Source: Bradyrhizobium iriomotense (GTDB lineage Bacteria; Pseudomonadota; Alphaproteobacteria; Rhizobiales; Xanthobacteraceae). Taken from it: 64,000 nt of DNA. Below are positions 19,630-28,526 of the stretch, one piece after another. Location: assembly GCF_018130765.1 (NCBI RefSeq), contig NZ_JAFCJZ010000025.1, forward strand, positions 1 to 64,000, in the 5' to 3' direction. Below the pieces are notes generated by a model that worked only from the letters and a program-made list of their open reading frames with translations, was not told where the DNA came from and did not search any database. The translations under genes and the position numbers were made by a program. Numbering within the stretch: position 1 is the stretch's first letter; each line of letters opens with the position of its first letter.

Positions 19630-20577
19630 ATGTTTGCCTATCTGGTGCGGCGCCTGTTCCTGATGCTCGTGACCCTGTTCGGGATCTCGATCGTCATCTT
19701 CTTCCTGCTGCGCATCGTGCCCGGCAACATCGTCGACATCCTGTTTGCCGCCGCCGGCTATGTCGACCCCGCCGACAAGGCCAACCTGGAGAAAGAGCTC
19801 GGCATCGACCGTCCGCTGATCGTGCAATATTGGCACTGGATCAGCGGCTTTCTGCGCGGCGATTTCGGCTATTCCTACGTCTCGGAGAAGCCCGCGCTGC
19901 AGGAGATCCTGCCGCGGATTCCGATCACGGCGCGGCTCGCGGGCCTCGCGCTGTTGTTCTCGGCCTCGATCGGCATTCCCTTAGGCGTCATCAGCGCGGT
20001 GAAGCAAGGCACACGGCTGGATTACGCGCTGCGCGTCGTCAGCCTCAGCGGGCTGTCGCTACCCTCGTTCTGGCTTGGCCTGCTCATTCTCACCGCGGCG
20101 GTGGCGATGTTCGGCCAGATACCGATCTTCAATCCCAATCCGGCCACGTGGCTCGAGGCCTTTGCGACCTACGCCGTGCCGGCCGCCGCCGTCGGCTTCC
20201 GTAGCGCGGCGCTGACCATGCGCATCACGCGCTCCTCGATGCTGGAGGTGTTGCGGCAGGACTATATCCGCACCGCGCGCGCCAAGGGCGCCTCCGATGC
20301 CGCCGTGAACTATCACCACGCGCTCAAGAATGCGATCCTGCCCGTCATCACCGTGATCGGCATCGAAGCGGCGTTCCTGATCGGCGGCCTGATTGTCACC
20401 GAGACCGTGTTCAACATCCCCGGCGTTGCGCGCTTCCTGGTCGAGGCGATCCGTTGGCGCGACTATCCGATCGTGCAGAACCTCGTGATGTTCATAGCCG
20501 TTGTGGTGGTGAGCGCGAATTTCATCGTCGACATGCTCTACGCGGTGTTCGATCCGCGGATCAGGTACACGGATTAG
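19630..20577 (+). CDS. Peptide/nickel-type ABC permease, DppB class
   Basis: This inner-membrane channel subunit has 315 residues. It begins MFAYLVRRLFLMLVTLFGIS, the invariant N-terminal helix of the class, and carries the EAA coupling loop around LRQDYIRTARAKGASD. Six membrane segments are expected. It follows the binding-protein gene after 42 bases with a GGGAGGG ribosome binding site and precedes the DppC-type gene by nine bases. Confidence 0.93.
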   Translation: MFAYLVRRLFLMLVTLFGISIVIFFLLRIVPGNIVDILFAAAGYVDPADKANLEKELGIDRPLIVQYWHWISGFLRGDFGYSYVSEKPALQEILPRIPITARLAGLALLFSASIGIPLGVISAVKQGTRLDYALRVVSLSGLSLPSFWLGLLILTAAVAMFGQIPIFNPNPATWLEAFATYAVPAAAVGFRSAALTMRITRSSMLEVLRQDYIRTARAKGASDAAVNYHHALKNAILPVITVIGIEAAFLIGGLIVTETVFNIPGVARFLVEAIRWRDYPIVQNLVMFIAVVVVSANFIVDMLYAVFDPRIRYTD

Positions 20578-20586
20578 GAGAGCCGC

Positions 20587-21480
20587 TTGGCCGCGATCGA
20601 TTTCGAGGTTGAACTGAGGCGGGCCGGGGCGCATGCGACCGGTGGGTGGCGGCGCGTGCTGTTCATGGCGCAGCGGCACGTGCTGGGCGCGGCCGGGCTC
20701 GTCATCATGGCGGCGTTCGTGCTCACTGCGATCTTTGCCGACTTCATCGCGCGTTATGATCCCCTCACGGTCGACTCCGCCCGCGCGCTGGCGCGCCCGA
20801 GCCTGGCGCACTGGATGGGAACGGACTCGTTTGGTCGCGACGTGTTCAGCCGCATCATCCACGGCGCGCGCATTTCGCTGGCCGTCGGCATCGGCTCGAC
20901 CGCGCTCGGCGGCACGATCGGCGTTATCGTCGGGCTCACTTCCGGCTATCTCTCCGGCTGGGTCGATCTCGTATTCCAGCGCGTCTCCGACGTGCTCCAG
21001 GCACTCCCGCTGCTGGTCCTCGCCCTGATCATGACGGCGGCGCTCGGTCCGTCCTTGCCGAACGTGATCATCGCCATCGCTATTCCGCTGATCCCGACCG
21101 TGTCACGCGTCATCCGCGCCAATACGCTGGCGCTGCGTGAGCAGCCCTTCGTCGAAGCCGCCAAGTCGATCGGCATGAGCGAGATGCGGATCGCGCTCCG
21201 CCATGTGTTGCCGAACACGCTTGCGCCGCTGATCGTGCTCGCCACCGCCCAGCTCGGCTCGACCATCCTCACCGAAGCCTCGCTCTCCTTCCTCGGCCTC
21301 GGCATTCCCGAGCCTTATCCGTCATGGGGGCGCATGCTCTCCGAATCCGCCGCCGAATATGTCCGCACGGCACCGTGGCTGGTGATCTTCCCTGGCATCG
21401 CGATCAGCCTCGCCGTATTCGGCGCCAATTTGTTCGGCGACGCCCTGCGCGACATCCTCGATCCCCGGCAGCGCGGCTGA
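20587..21480 (+). CDS. Peptide/nickel-type ABC permease, DppC class
   Basis: The second channel subunit has 297 residues. The DPLTVD region is followed by the diagnostic HWMGTDSFGRDVFSRIIHGAR, which identifies DppC-class permeases. The EAA loop is EAAKSIGMSEMRIALRHVLPN. The start is TTG 20587, preceded by TAGGAGAG at correct spacing; no ATG is suitably placed. Its stop overlaps the following ATPase start by one base (TGATG). Confidence 0.92.
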   Translation: MAAIDFEVELRRAGAHATGGWRRVLFMAQRHVLGAAGLVIMAAFVLTAIFADFIARYDPLTVDSARALARPSLAHWMGTDSFGRDVFSRIIHGARISLAVGIGSTALGGTIGVIVGLTSGYLSGWVDLVFQRVSDVLQALPLLVLALIMTAALGPSLPNVIIAIAIPLIPTVSRVIRANTLALREQPFVEAAKSIGMSEMRIALRHVLPNTLAPLIVLATAQLGSTILTEASLSFLGLGIPEPYPSWGRMLSESAAEYVRTAPWLVIFPGIAISLAVFGANLFGDALRDILDPRQRG

Positions 21481-22487
21481 TGGCACAGAAATCCGATATC
21501 GTGCTCGAGGTGAAGAACCTGAAGACGGTGTTCTTCACGAACTCCGGCCTGTTCAAGGCGGTGGACGACGTCTCCTTCACCGTGAAGCGCGGCGAGACGC
21601 TGGCGATCGTCGGCGAATCCGGCTGCGGCAAGAGTGTGACCGCACTGTCCCTGATGCGGCTCGTGCCCGATCCGCCCGGCCGCATCGTCGGCGGCTCCGT
21701 GACGCTCGAAGGCACCGACCTGCTGGCCCTGGATGAAACGCAGATGCGCGCCGTCAGAGGCAATCGCATCTCCATGATCTTCCAGGAGCCGATGACCTCG
21801 CTCAATCCGGTGATGCGGATCGGCGACCAGATCGTCGAGGCCGTACGGCTGCACCGGAACATCTCGTCGAAGGAAGCGCAAACTATCGCGGTCGATATGC
21901 TCCGCCTGGTGCGCATCCCCGAACCGGCGCGGCGGGCGCGCGAATATCCGCATCAGCTCTCCGGCGGCATGCGCCAGCGCGCGATGATCGCGATGGCGCT
22001 GGCGTGCCGGCCGGCGCTGCTGATCGCGGACGAGCCGACCACCGCGCTCGACGTCACCATCCAGGCGCAGATCCTGGCGCTGATCCTCGATCTGCAGAAG
22101 GAGCTCGGCACCGGGCTCGTGCTCATCACGCACGATCTTGGCGTGGTCGCGCAGACCGCGCAGCGCGTGATCGTGATGTATGCGGGCCGCAAGGTCGAGG
22201 AAGCCAGCGTCGAGGCGCTGTTCGCAGCACCAAAGCATCCCTACACGCGCGGGCTGATGGCCTCGATCCCGGCCGTGCCGGCCTCCGGCGTTCCCACTCA
22301 GGCGCGCTTGAACGAAATTCCGGGCACCGTGCCCTCGTTGGTGCGGCTGCCGCAAGGCTGCGCCTTCGCGCCGCGCTGCAAGCTCGCGATCAAGCGCTGC
22401 GAGGCCGAATATCCACCGCTCGCGGATTGGGGCGGCGGCCATCTCGCCGCCTGCTGGCGCGCGGAAGAAGTCGCGGAGGTGGCATGA
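21480..22487 (+). CDS. Peptide/nickel-type ABC ATPase, DppD class
   Basis: This ATPase of 335 residues has Walker A GESGCGKS, signature LSGGMRQRAMIAMAL, Walker B LLIADEPTTALD and switch LITHDLG. The C-terminal extension with CAFAPRCKLAIKRCEAEYP is the oligopeptide-transporter domain; its cysteines can bind an iron-sulphur cluster in this family. The start overlaps the DppC stop by one base, and its own stop overlaps the next start as ATGA. Confidence 0.92.
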   Translation: MAQKSDIVLEVKNLKTVFFTNSGLFKAVDDVSFTVKRGETLAIVGESGCGKSVTALSLMRLVPDPPGRIVGGSVTLEGTDLLALDETQMRAVRGNRISMIFQEPMTSLNPVMRIGDQIVEAVRLHRNISSKEAQTIAVDMLRLVRIPEPARRAREYPHQLSGGMRQRAMIAMALACRPALLIADEPTTALDVTIQAQILALILDLQKELGTGLVLITHDLGVVAQTAQRVIVMYAGRKVEEASVEALFAAPKHPYTRGLMASIPAVPASGVPTQARLNEIPGTVPSLVRLPQGCAFAPRCKLAIKRCEAEYPPLADWGGGHLAACWRAEEVAEVA

Positions 22488-23479
22488 CCGAGGCGCTGCT
22501 CGAAGTCACCGAGCTCAAGAAGCACTACCCGGTGCGCGCCGGCGTGCTGCGCCGGCAGGTCGGCACCGTGCATGCGGTGGATGGCGTCTCGTTCTCGCTT
22601 GGCGCCGGCGAGACGCTGGGCCTCGTCGGCGAATCCGGCTGCGGCAAGTCGACGGTGGCGCGCAGCGTGCTGCGGCTGGTCGAGCCGACCTCGGGCCAGA
22701 TCCGTCTCGACGGCGAGGACATCACCCATCTGTCCAAGACGGCGCTGCGCCCGCATCGCCGCTCGATGCAGATCGTATTCCAGGACCCGTTTGCCTCGCT
22801 CAACCCGCGCATGACCGCGGGCGACATCGTCGGCGAGCCGCTGGCTGTGCACGGGCTTGCAACCGGCAAGGACCTCGAGACGCGCGTCGCAAGGCTGTTC
22901 GAGCAAGTGGGCCTGCGGCCCGACCAGATGCAAAATTTCCCGCATCAATTCTCCGGCGGACAGCGCCAGCGCATCTGCATCGCACGCGCGCTGGCGCTCG
23001 AGCCGCGCCTGATCGTCTGCGACGAGCCGGTCTCCGCGCTCGACGTCTCGATCCAGGCGCAGGTGATCAACCTCCTGATCGACCTGCAGCGGCAGCACGG
23101 CTTCTCCTATCTCTTCATCGCCCACGACCTCGCCGTGGTCGCCCATATCAGCCACCGCGTCGCCGTGATGTATCTCGGCCGCATCGTCGAGATCGCCGAC
23201 AAGGACGAACTGTTCCGCAATCCCAGGCATCCCTATACGCAGGCCCTGCTCGCCTCCGTACCGATCGCCAATCCGCTCGCGAAGAAGCTGGCGCCCTTGG
23301 TGGACGGCGACGTGCCGAGCCCAGTCAATCCGCCGTCAGGCTGCGCGTTTCATACGCGCTGCCGGTTTGCGATGGAGCGGTGCAAGACGGAGCGGCCGGC
23401 GCTAATGGATGCTGGCGACGGGCACCAGGTGGCGTGTTTGCTCAATGAGGGGACGGGGCGGAGCAACGCGATTCCGTAG
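22484..23479 (+). CDS. Peptide/nickel-type ABC ATPase, DppF class
   Basis: The second ATPase has 331 residues, with Walker A GESGCGKSTVARS, signature FSGGQRQRICIARAL, Walker B LIVCDEPVSALD and switch FIAHDLA. The C-terminal HTRCRFAMERC motif matches the oligopeptide-transporter domain. It closes the operon and is followed by T-family repeat sequences. The operon is a complete importer with one copy of each component. Confidence 0.92.
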   Translation: MTEALLEVTELKKHYPVRAGVLRRQVGTVHAVDGVSFSLGAGETLGLVGESGCGKSTVARSVLRLVEPTSGQIRLDGEDITHLSKTALRPHRRSMQIVFQDPFASLNPRMTAGDIVGEPLAVHGLATGKDLETRVARLFEQVGLRPDQMQNFPHQFSGGQRQRICIARALALEPRLIVCDEPVSALDVSIQAQVINLLIDLQRQHGFSYLFIAHDLAVVAHISHRVAVMYLGRIVEIADKDELFRNPRHPYTQALLASVPIANPLAKKLAPLVDGDVPSPVNPPSGCAFHTRCRFAMERCKTERPALMDAGDGHQVACLLNEGTGRSNAIP

Positions 23480-23533
23480 GGTGGGTTAGCCCTGCGGGCT
23501 GCGCGACGCGCAGTTCGCAGAGCGTAGCCCACC
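23475..23533. repeat. T-family palindromic element (short form), copy 1
   Basis: GTAGGGTGGGTTAGC begins within the last codons of the DppF-type gene and pairs with GCGTAGCCCACC at 23522-23533. An internal GC-rich hairpin (GCGGGCTGCGC) lies between. This is the short variant; the full-length copy follows at 23634. The space between the two convergent transcription units (23480-23751) holds nothing else I recognise. Confidence 0.65.
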
Positions 23534-23633
23534 ACCCCTTTCGCCGCGAAGATCAAAGAGCGCGGCACACCGCGGCAAACATCATCTTGAAAGTGTGTAT
23601 ATTTTTGAGGTTGCGGCAACCAGAACACAGGTG

Positions 23634-23732
23634 CCGTAGGGTGGGCAAAGCGAAGCGTGCCCACCATCGCAATGCAATCGCCGAGCGTTGGTGGGCACGG
23701 CGCGCGAAGAGCGCGCCTTTGCCCACCCTACG
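23634..23732. repeat. T-family nested palindromic element, copy 2
   Basis: Outer arms are CCGTAGGGTGGGCAAAG and CTTTGCCCACCCTACG. Inner arms are CGTGCCCACCA and TGGTGGGCACG, with a short variable hairpin between outer and inner arms. It lies at the junction of two converging operons. The same element occurs at 28424 and 62276. Confidence 0.82.
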
Positions 23733-23751
23733 ATTGCGGAGTTCGCCGCGC

Positions 23752-25728
23752 TTACGCTGCCCCGATTTCCGCGACGATCCTGCCCGTCGTGACCTGCTCG
23801 CCCTCGGCGACGTCGATCGCGGCGATCACGCCGTCGATGCCTGCCTTGTGGACGTGCTCCATCTTCATCGCTTCCAGCGTCAGCACCGGCTGGCCCGCGG
23901 TGACGCGGTCGCCCGGCTTGACGAGGACAGCGACGACGCGGCCGTTCATGGCGGCGCGAACCTTGCCGTCGCCGCCATTCGTTGCCGCCGCTTTCGGCGC
24001 GGCGAGGGTGAGATCACTGACGGCGAACGGAATGCCGCGGTGCTGGAGGTAAAGCCGGTCGCCGTCGCGCAGGAATTTCGCGCTGTCCATCACGCCGTCG
24101 TGGCGGAAGCGGACGGCGTCGGGATCGAGCTGGTCGATCTCGAACTTGTCCCGTCGCCCGTTGGTAGCGACGCTGTAGCTGCCATCGCGCTCGCGCGTGA
24201 CATCGAGTTCGTGCGCGTGGCCGGCGATCTCGATTTTCGCTGGCAGCGGAAAGGTGGCGGCGAGGCTCCGCCCGCCCTGCCATGACGGCGCACGCGGGTT
24301 GGTGACGTAGAGCAGCAGCCCCGCCAGCGCCATGTCGAATGCCGCGTCCGCGCGCGGTGCCAGCAACTCGTCGCGCTGCGCGCCGATGAACGCCGTCGTC
24401 GCCTCGCCCCTGGCGAAGCCGGGATGGCGCAGGCAGGACATCAGGAACGCCTGGTTGGTGGTCACGCCAAAGGCGGTGAGTTGCTCGAGGCCGACGATCA
24501 GCCGCCCCCTCGCCTCCTCGCGGGTCGCGCCATGGCTGATCACCTTGGCGATCATGGAATCGTAGAACGGCGGAATCTCCGAGCCCGATTGCAGGGCGTG
24601 CTCGATGCGAATGCTGTCAGGCACTTGCCAGCGCGCCATGCGGCCGGACTGCGGCATGAAATCATGCGCCGCATCTTCCGAGCACAGCCGCACCTCGATG
24701 GCGTGGCCGGAGAACTTGATGTCCTGCTGCTTCACCGGCAATGGCTCGCCGCGCGCCACGCGCAGCTGCAGCTCGACGAGATCGAGCCCGGTGATCGCCT
24801 CGGTCACGGGATGCTCGACCTGAAGGCGCGTGTTCATCTCCATGAAGTAGAACTCGCCGCGCTCGTCGAGCAGGAATTCCAACGTGCCGGCCCCCTCGTA
24901 GCGCAGCGCCTTGACCGCCGCGACCGCGACCTCGCCCATCTTCGCGCGCAGCTCGGGCGTGACCGCGGGCGACGGCGCCTCCTCGATCAGCTTCTGGTGC
25001 CGCCGCTGCACCGAGCAGTCGCGCTCGCCGAGATGGATGGCGTTGCCGTGGCTGTCGCCGAACACCTGGATCTCGATGTGGCGGGGATTCTGGATGGCGC
25101 GTTCGAGAATGACGGTGGGATCGCCGAACGCCGCCTTGGCCTCCGACCGTGCGCTGCGCAGCGCATCGGGAAAAGACGCTGCGTCACTGACGAGCCGCAT
25201 GCCACGGCCGCCGCCGCCGGCGACCGCCTTGATCATGACAGGGAAGCCGATTTTTTTGGCTTCCGCGAGCATGACCTCGTCGCTTTGATCGGCGCCTTGA
25301 TAGCCGGGCACGACGGGCACGCCGGCCTTCCTCATGATCTCCTTGGCACCGGCCTTGTTGCCCATCGCCTCGATCGCCTGCGGCGACGGGCCGACGAAGA
25401 CGAGGCCGGCATCCTTGCAGGCTTGCGCAAACTCCTCGTTCTCGGCGAGGAAGCCATAGCCGGGATGCACGGCATCCGCGCCGCTCGCCTTGGCCGCTGC
25501 GATGATCGCGGAGATGTTGAGATAGGATTGCGCCGGCAACGCTTCGCCGATGCGCACGGCCTGATCCGCGTGCTTCACATGGAGCGCATCGCGATCCGCA
25601 TCGGAATAGACCGCAACGACGCTTAAGCCCAAGCGCCGCGCGCTGCGCATCACACGCAGTGCGATCTCGCCGCGATTGGCAACCAGAACCCTAAAGAACG
25701 GCCGGTGACGCACTGATCCGTTCCTCAT
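23752..25728 (-). CDS. Biotin-dependent acyl-CoA carboxylase, alpha subunit (biotin carboxylase + BCCP)
   Basis: This 658-residue subunit carries out ATP-dependent carboxylation of its own biotin. The N-terminal biotin carboxylase starts VLVANRGEIALRVMRSARR, with the ATP-grasp loop GGGGRGMRL near residue 170 and MNTRLQVEHPVTE near 295. A linker of about 130 residues leads to the C-terminal biotinyl domain with VLTLEAMKMEH, whose lysine carries biotin. Length and layout match methylcrotonyl-, geranyl- and propionyl-CoA carboxylase alpha subunits. ATG 25728 overlaps the stop of the beta-subunit gene by four bases, so the two are translationally coupled. Confidence 0.93.
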   Translation of the reverse strand: MRNGSVRHRPFFRVLVANRGEIALRVMRSARRLGLSVVAVYSDADRDALHVKHADQAVRIGEALPAQSYLNISAIIAAAKASGADAVHPGYGFLAENEEFAQACKDAGLVFVGPSPQAIEAMGNKAGAKEIMRKAGVPVVPGYQGADQSDEVMLAEAKKIGFPVMIKAVAGGGGRGMRLVSDAASFPDALRSARSEAKAAFGDPTVILERAIQNPRHIEIQVFGDSHGNAIHLGERDCSVQRRHQKLIEEAPSPAVTPELRAKMGEVAVAAVKALRYEGAGTLEFLLDERGEFYFMEMNTRLQVEHPVTEAITGLDLVELQLRVARGEPLPVKQQDIKFSGHAIEVRLCSEDAAHDFMPQSGRMARWQVPDSIRIEHALQSGSEIPPFYDSMIAKVISHGATREEARGRLIVGLEQLTAFGVTTNQAFLMSCLRHPGFARGEATTAFIGAQRDELLAPRADAAFDMALAGLLLYVTNPRAPSWQGGRSLAATFPLPAKIEIAGHAHELDVTRERDGSYSVATNGRRDKFEIDQLDPDAVRFRHDGVMDSAKFLRDGDRLYLQHRGIPFAVSDLTLAAPKAAATNGGDGKVRAAMNGRVVAVLVKPGDRVTAGQPVLTLEAMKMEHVHKAGIDGVIAAIDVAEGEQVTTGRIVAEIGAA

Positions 25729-27341
25729 GGGCGGGCCACCGAGAACTGCATACGCTGGGGCGAGCGCGCATCGCCCTCGCGACAGATCGCGAGCACCTCG
25801 GAGAGAACCGCGCGGGTATCGCGCGGGTCGATCACGCCGTCGTCGAGCACGCGCGCGCTGGTCGAGAACACATCCATCTGGCCGTCGAACACGCCGATGA
25901 TCTGCGCTTTCATGGCGTCGAGCTTGTCCTTCTCGATCGGCTTGCCGCGGCGGGCGGCGGCGGCCTCGGTCACGATCGCCATGGTCTCGGCGGCCTGCTC
26001 GCCGCCCATCACCGCGGTCTTGGCGTTAGGCCATGAGAAGCAGAAGCGGGGGTGGAAGCCGCGCCCGCACATGCCGTAATTGCCAGCGCCGAACGAGGCG
26101 CCGCAATAGATGGTGATCTGCGGCACCGTCGCCGATGTTACGGCCTGGATCATCTTCGAGCCGTGCTTGATCATGCCGGCTTCCTCATAGGCCTTGCCGA
26201 CCATGTAGCCGGTGGTGTTGTTCAGATAGAGGATCGGCGTGCGGGTCTGGCAGCAGGCCTGGATGAAATGCGTCGCCTTGTTGGCGCCGGCGGGATCGAG
26301 CGGACCGTTGTTGGTGACGATGCCGATCGCCTGGCCCTCGATGCGGGCATGGCCGCAGACCGTGGCCGGGCCGTAGTTCGGCGCCATCTCGGTGAAGTCG
26401 GAATCATCGATGATCCGCGCGATCACCTGCTTCATGTCGACCGGGCGCTTGTGGTCCATCGGCATGATGCCGAGCAGCTCGTCCTGGTCGTAGCGGGGCG
26501 GCTTGAACTCTGGAGCCGCCCGGCCTGGCCGCTCCCATTCCATCGCCGCCATGATCTCTCGCGCGATGCGAAGTGCGTCGCGATCATCCTCGGCGAGATA
26601 GTCACCGAGGCCGGAGATCTGCGTATGCATCTCGGCGCCGCCGAGCTCCTCCTCGGTCGCGATCTCGCCGGTCGCGGCCTTCAGCAGCGGCGGGCCCGCG
26701 AGGAAGGCCCGGGTGCGACCGCGGACCATGACGATGTAGTCGGACAGACCGGTCTGGTAGGCGCCGCCTGCGGTGGAGGAGCCGTGCGTGACGGTGACGA
26801 CCGGCAGCCCCGCCGCCGACAGCCGCGCGAGATTGCGGAAGATGTTGCCGCCGCGGACGAAATCCTCGACGCGGTAGCGCAGCAAATTGGCGCCGGCGCT
26901 TTCGACGAGCTGGATATAAGGCAGCTTGTTCTCCAGCGCGAGCTCCTGCACCCGCAGCGTCTTGTCGAGGCCGAAAGGTTGCAGCGCGCCGGCGTCGATG
27001 CCGGAATCACTGGCGCTCACCATGCAGCGGATGCCCGACACGAAGCCGATGCCGGCGATGACGCCGCCGCCGGGCACGCTCTTGTTTGGATCGGGGACGT
27101 CGAACATGTAGCCGGCGAGCGTCGACAGCTCGATGAAGGGCGCACCGGGATCGAGCACCAGCGCGACGCGCTCGCGCGGCAACAACTGGCCGCGCTTGTG
27201 GAAGCGGTCCTTCGCCGCAGCCGACGCCGCGCGCGTGCGCTCTTCCAGCGCGCGCATGCGGTCGATCAGGCCGAGCATGCCGTCGCGGTTGGCGTGGTAG
27301 GCGGCGCTGCCGGGGGAAATGGTGTTTTCGATGGTAGACAT
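25725..27341 (-). CDS. Acyl-CoA carboxylase, beta (carboxyltransferase) subunit
   Basis: This 538-residue carboxyltransferase transfers the carboxyl group from biotin to an acyl-CoA. It contains the two crotonase-like halves, with GSSTAGGAYQTGLSDY and GGAEMHTQISGLGDYLAEDD in the N half and YCGASFGAGNYGMCGRGF in the C half. The GAEMHT form, as I recall it, is nearer to geranyl-CoA/methylcrotonyl-CoA carboxylases than to the propionyl-CoA type, so a branched, unsaturated acyl-CoA substrate is plausible but not proven. ATG 27341 begins MSTIENTISPGSAAYHANR. Confidence 0.92.
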   Translation of the reverse strand: MSTIENTISPGSAAYHANRDGMLGLIDRMRALEERTRAASAAAKDRFHKRGQLLPRERVALVLDPGAPFIELSTLAGYMFDVPDPNKSVPGGGVIAGIGFVSGIRCMVSASDSGIDAGALQPFGLDKTLRVQELALENKLPYIQLVESAGANLLRYRVEDFVRGGNIFRNLARLSAAGLPVVTVTHGSSTAGGAYQTGLSDYIVMVRGRTRAFLAGPPLLKAATGEIATEEELGGAEMHTQISGLGDYLAEDDRDALRIAREIMAAMEWERPGRAAPEFKPPRYDQDELLGIMPMDHKRPVDMKQVIARIIDDSDFTEMAPNYGPATVCGHARIEGQAIGIVTNNGPLDPAGANKATHFIQACCQTRTPILYLNNTTGYMVGKAYEEAGMIKHGSKMIQAVTSATVPQITIYCGASFGAGNYGMCGRGFHPRFCFSWPNAKTAVMGGEQAAETMAIVTEAAAARRGKPIEKDKLDAMKAQIIGVFDGQMDVFSTSARVLDDGVIDPRDTRAVLSEVLAICREGDARSPQRMQFSVARP

Positions 27342-27354
27342 TAGTGCTCCTGCC

Positions 27355-27452
27355 CGTCATTCCGGGGCGCGCGGAGCGCGAGCCCGGAATCCATACTCCC
27401 GATCGTGGTTATGGATTCCGGGCCTGGCCCTTCGGGCCATCCCGGAATGACA
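27355..27452. repeat. Nested palindromic element, S family, copy 1
   Basis: Outer ends are CGTCATTCCGGG and CCCGGAATGACAG. Inner arms CCCGGAATCCATA and TATGGATTCCGGG flank the centre, with GC-rich hairpins in between. The design parallels the R family base for base at the arms, with paired substitutions. It sits between the BKACE gene and the carboxylase beta-subunit gene, both on the minus strand. Confidence 0.85.
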
Positions 27453-27461
27453 GAGTGTGGC

Positions 27462-28328
27462 TTACCTGTTCGTCCCAAAGATCTTCCGCGCCTCGGCGGG
27501 GCTTGCGATCTCGCGGCCGGCACGGCGAGCGCACGCGGCGACCGCTTCGATGAGCTGGCCGTTCGAGGTCACCTTTGTGCCGTCGGCGAGATAGAAGGTG
27601 TCCTCGAGACCGGTGCGCAGATGGCCGCCGAGCTCGGCGCAACGCTGGTGCAGCGGCCAGATCTCCTCGCGGCCGATGGCGGTGACCTGAAAATGCGCCT
27701 CGGGCCGTTTCAGCTTGATCAGGATCGGCAGCAATTCAGGATCGGCAGGCATCCCCGAGGCGACGCCCATCACAAAGTTGTATTCGAGCGGGCCCTTGTA
27801 CATGCCGACCTGGTGATACATGCCGACGCAGCGGACGATGCCGACGTCGAAGCATTCGAACTCGGGGATGGTGCCGACGGCGTTCATGACGTCGAGATAG
27901 TCCTTCACCTTCTCGACCGCGTTGTCGAACATCATCGGCGGCCAGGCCCAATTGTTGTCGGCCTTCACCTTCAGGTAATTCAGCGAGCCGGCGTTGCAGG
28001 CGGCGATCTCCGGCCTGGTCTCGCGGATGCAGTCGAGCGCGCCAGAGTAGTTCGGCCCCGACACGCCCGAGGTGTGGTTGATGATGACGCCGGGGCACGC
28101 TTCGCGGATCGCCTGCTGGATCTCCTTGCTGACCGCGACCTCCCAGGACGGCAGATGCCCCTTGCCCGGCGCTTGCTGGCGCAGGTGGATGTGCATGATG
28201 GACGCGCCGGCATCGAAGGCAGCCCTGGCCTCGCGCGCCATCTGCTCGGGCGTCACGGGCACGTTGTGTTGCTTCGGGTCGGTAAGCACGCCGTTCAGCG
28301 CGCAGGTGATGACGGCCTTGTCGCTCAT
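27462..28328 (-). CDS. BKACE-family beta-keto acid cleavage enzyme
   Basis: This 288-residue TIM-barrel zinc enzyme of the former DUF849 family condenses a beta-keto acid with acetyl-CoA and splits it into acetoacetate and a CoA ester. The founding member, Kce, cleaves 3-keto-5-aminohexanoate in lysine fermentation. Zinc ligands H46 and H48 are visible in ASIMHIHLR, exactly where Kce has them. The remaining barrel motifs (GVIINHTSGVSG, GLEDTFYL) fit. ATG 28328 gives MSDKAVITCALNG; an upstream GTG at 28346 is possible. The substrate varies widely in this family. The neighbouring acyl-CoA genes suggest a keto acid made in that pathway. Confidence 0.88.
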   Translation of the reverse strand: MSDKAVITCALNGVLTDPKQHNVPVTPEQMAREARAAFDAGASIMHIHLRQQAPGKGHLPSWEVAVSKEIQQAIREACPGVIINHTSGVSGPNYSGALDCIRETRPEIAACNAGSLNYLKVKADNNWAWPPMMFDNAVEKVKDYLDVMNAVGTIPEFECFDVGIVRCVGMYHQVGMYKGPLEYNFVMGVASGMPADPELLPILIKLKRPEAHFQVTAIGREEIWPLHQRCAELGGHLRTGLEDTFYLADGTKVTSNGQLIEAVAACARRAGREIASPAEARKIFGTNR

Positions 28329-28423
28329 GCCAAAAATGTCTCGCACGTTGAGAATTCAACGCTTGGGATCATGTGACGCGCGACATGCGGCTTCTTGCGC
28401 GGAGAAGCTGGGAAAACGAGATG

Positions 28424-28517
28424 CCGTAGGGTGGGCAAAGGCGCCCTTGCGCCGTGCCCACCACGTCTCGGTGTTTGGCAAAGATGGTGGGCACGCTTTC
28501 GCTTTGCCCACCCTACG
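28424..28517. repeat. T-family nested palindromic element, copy 3
   Basis: Outer arms are CCGTAGGGTGGGCAAAG and CTTTGCCCACCCTACG, and inner arms are CGTGCCCACCA and TGGTGGGCACG. It fills most of the space between the BKACE gene and the AraC regulator gene, both on the minus strand, and lies directly behind the regulator's stop codon. Confidence 0.85.
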
Positions 28518-28526
28518 AGAGTTGCG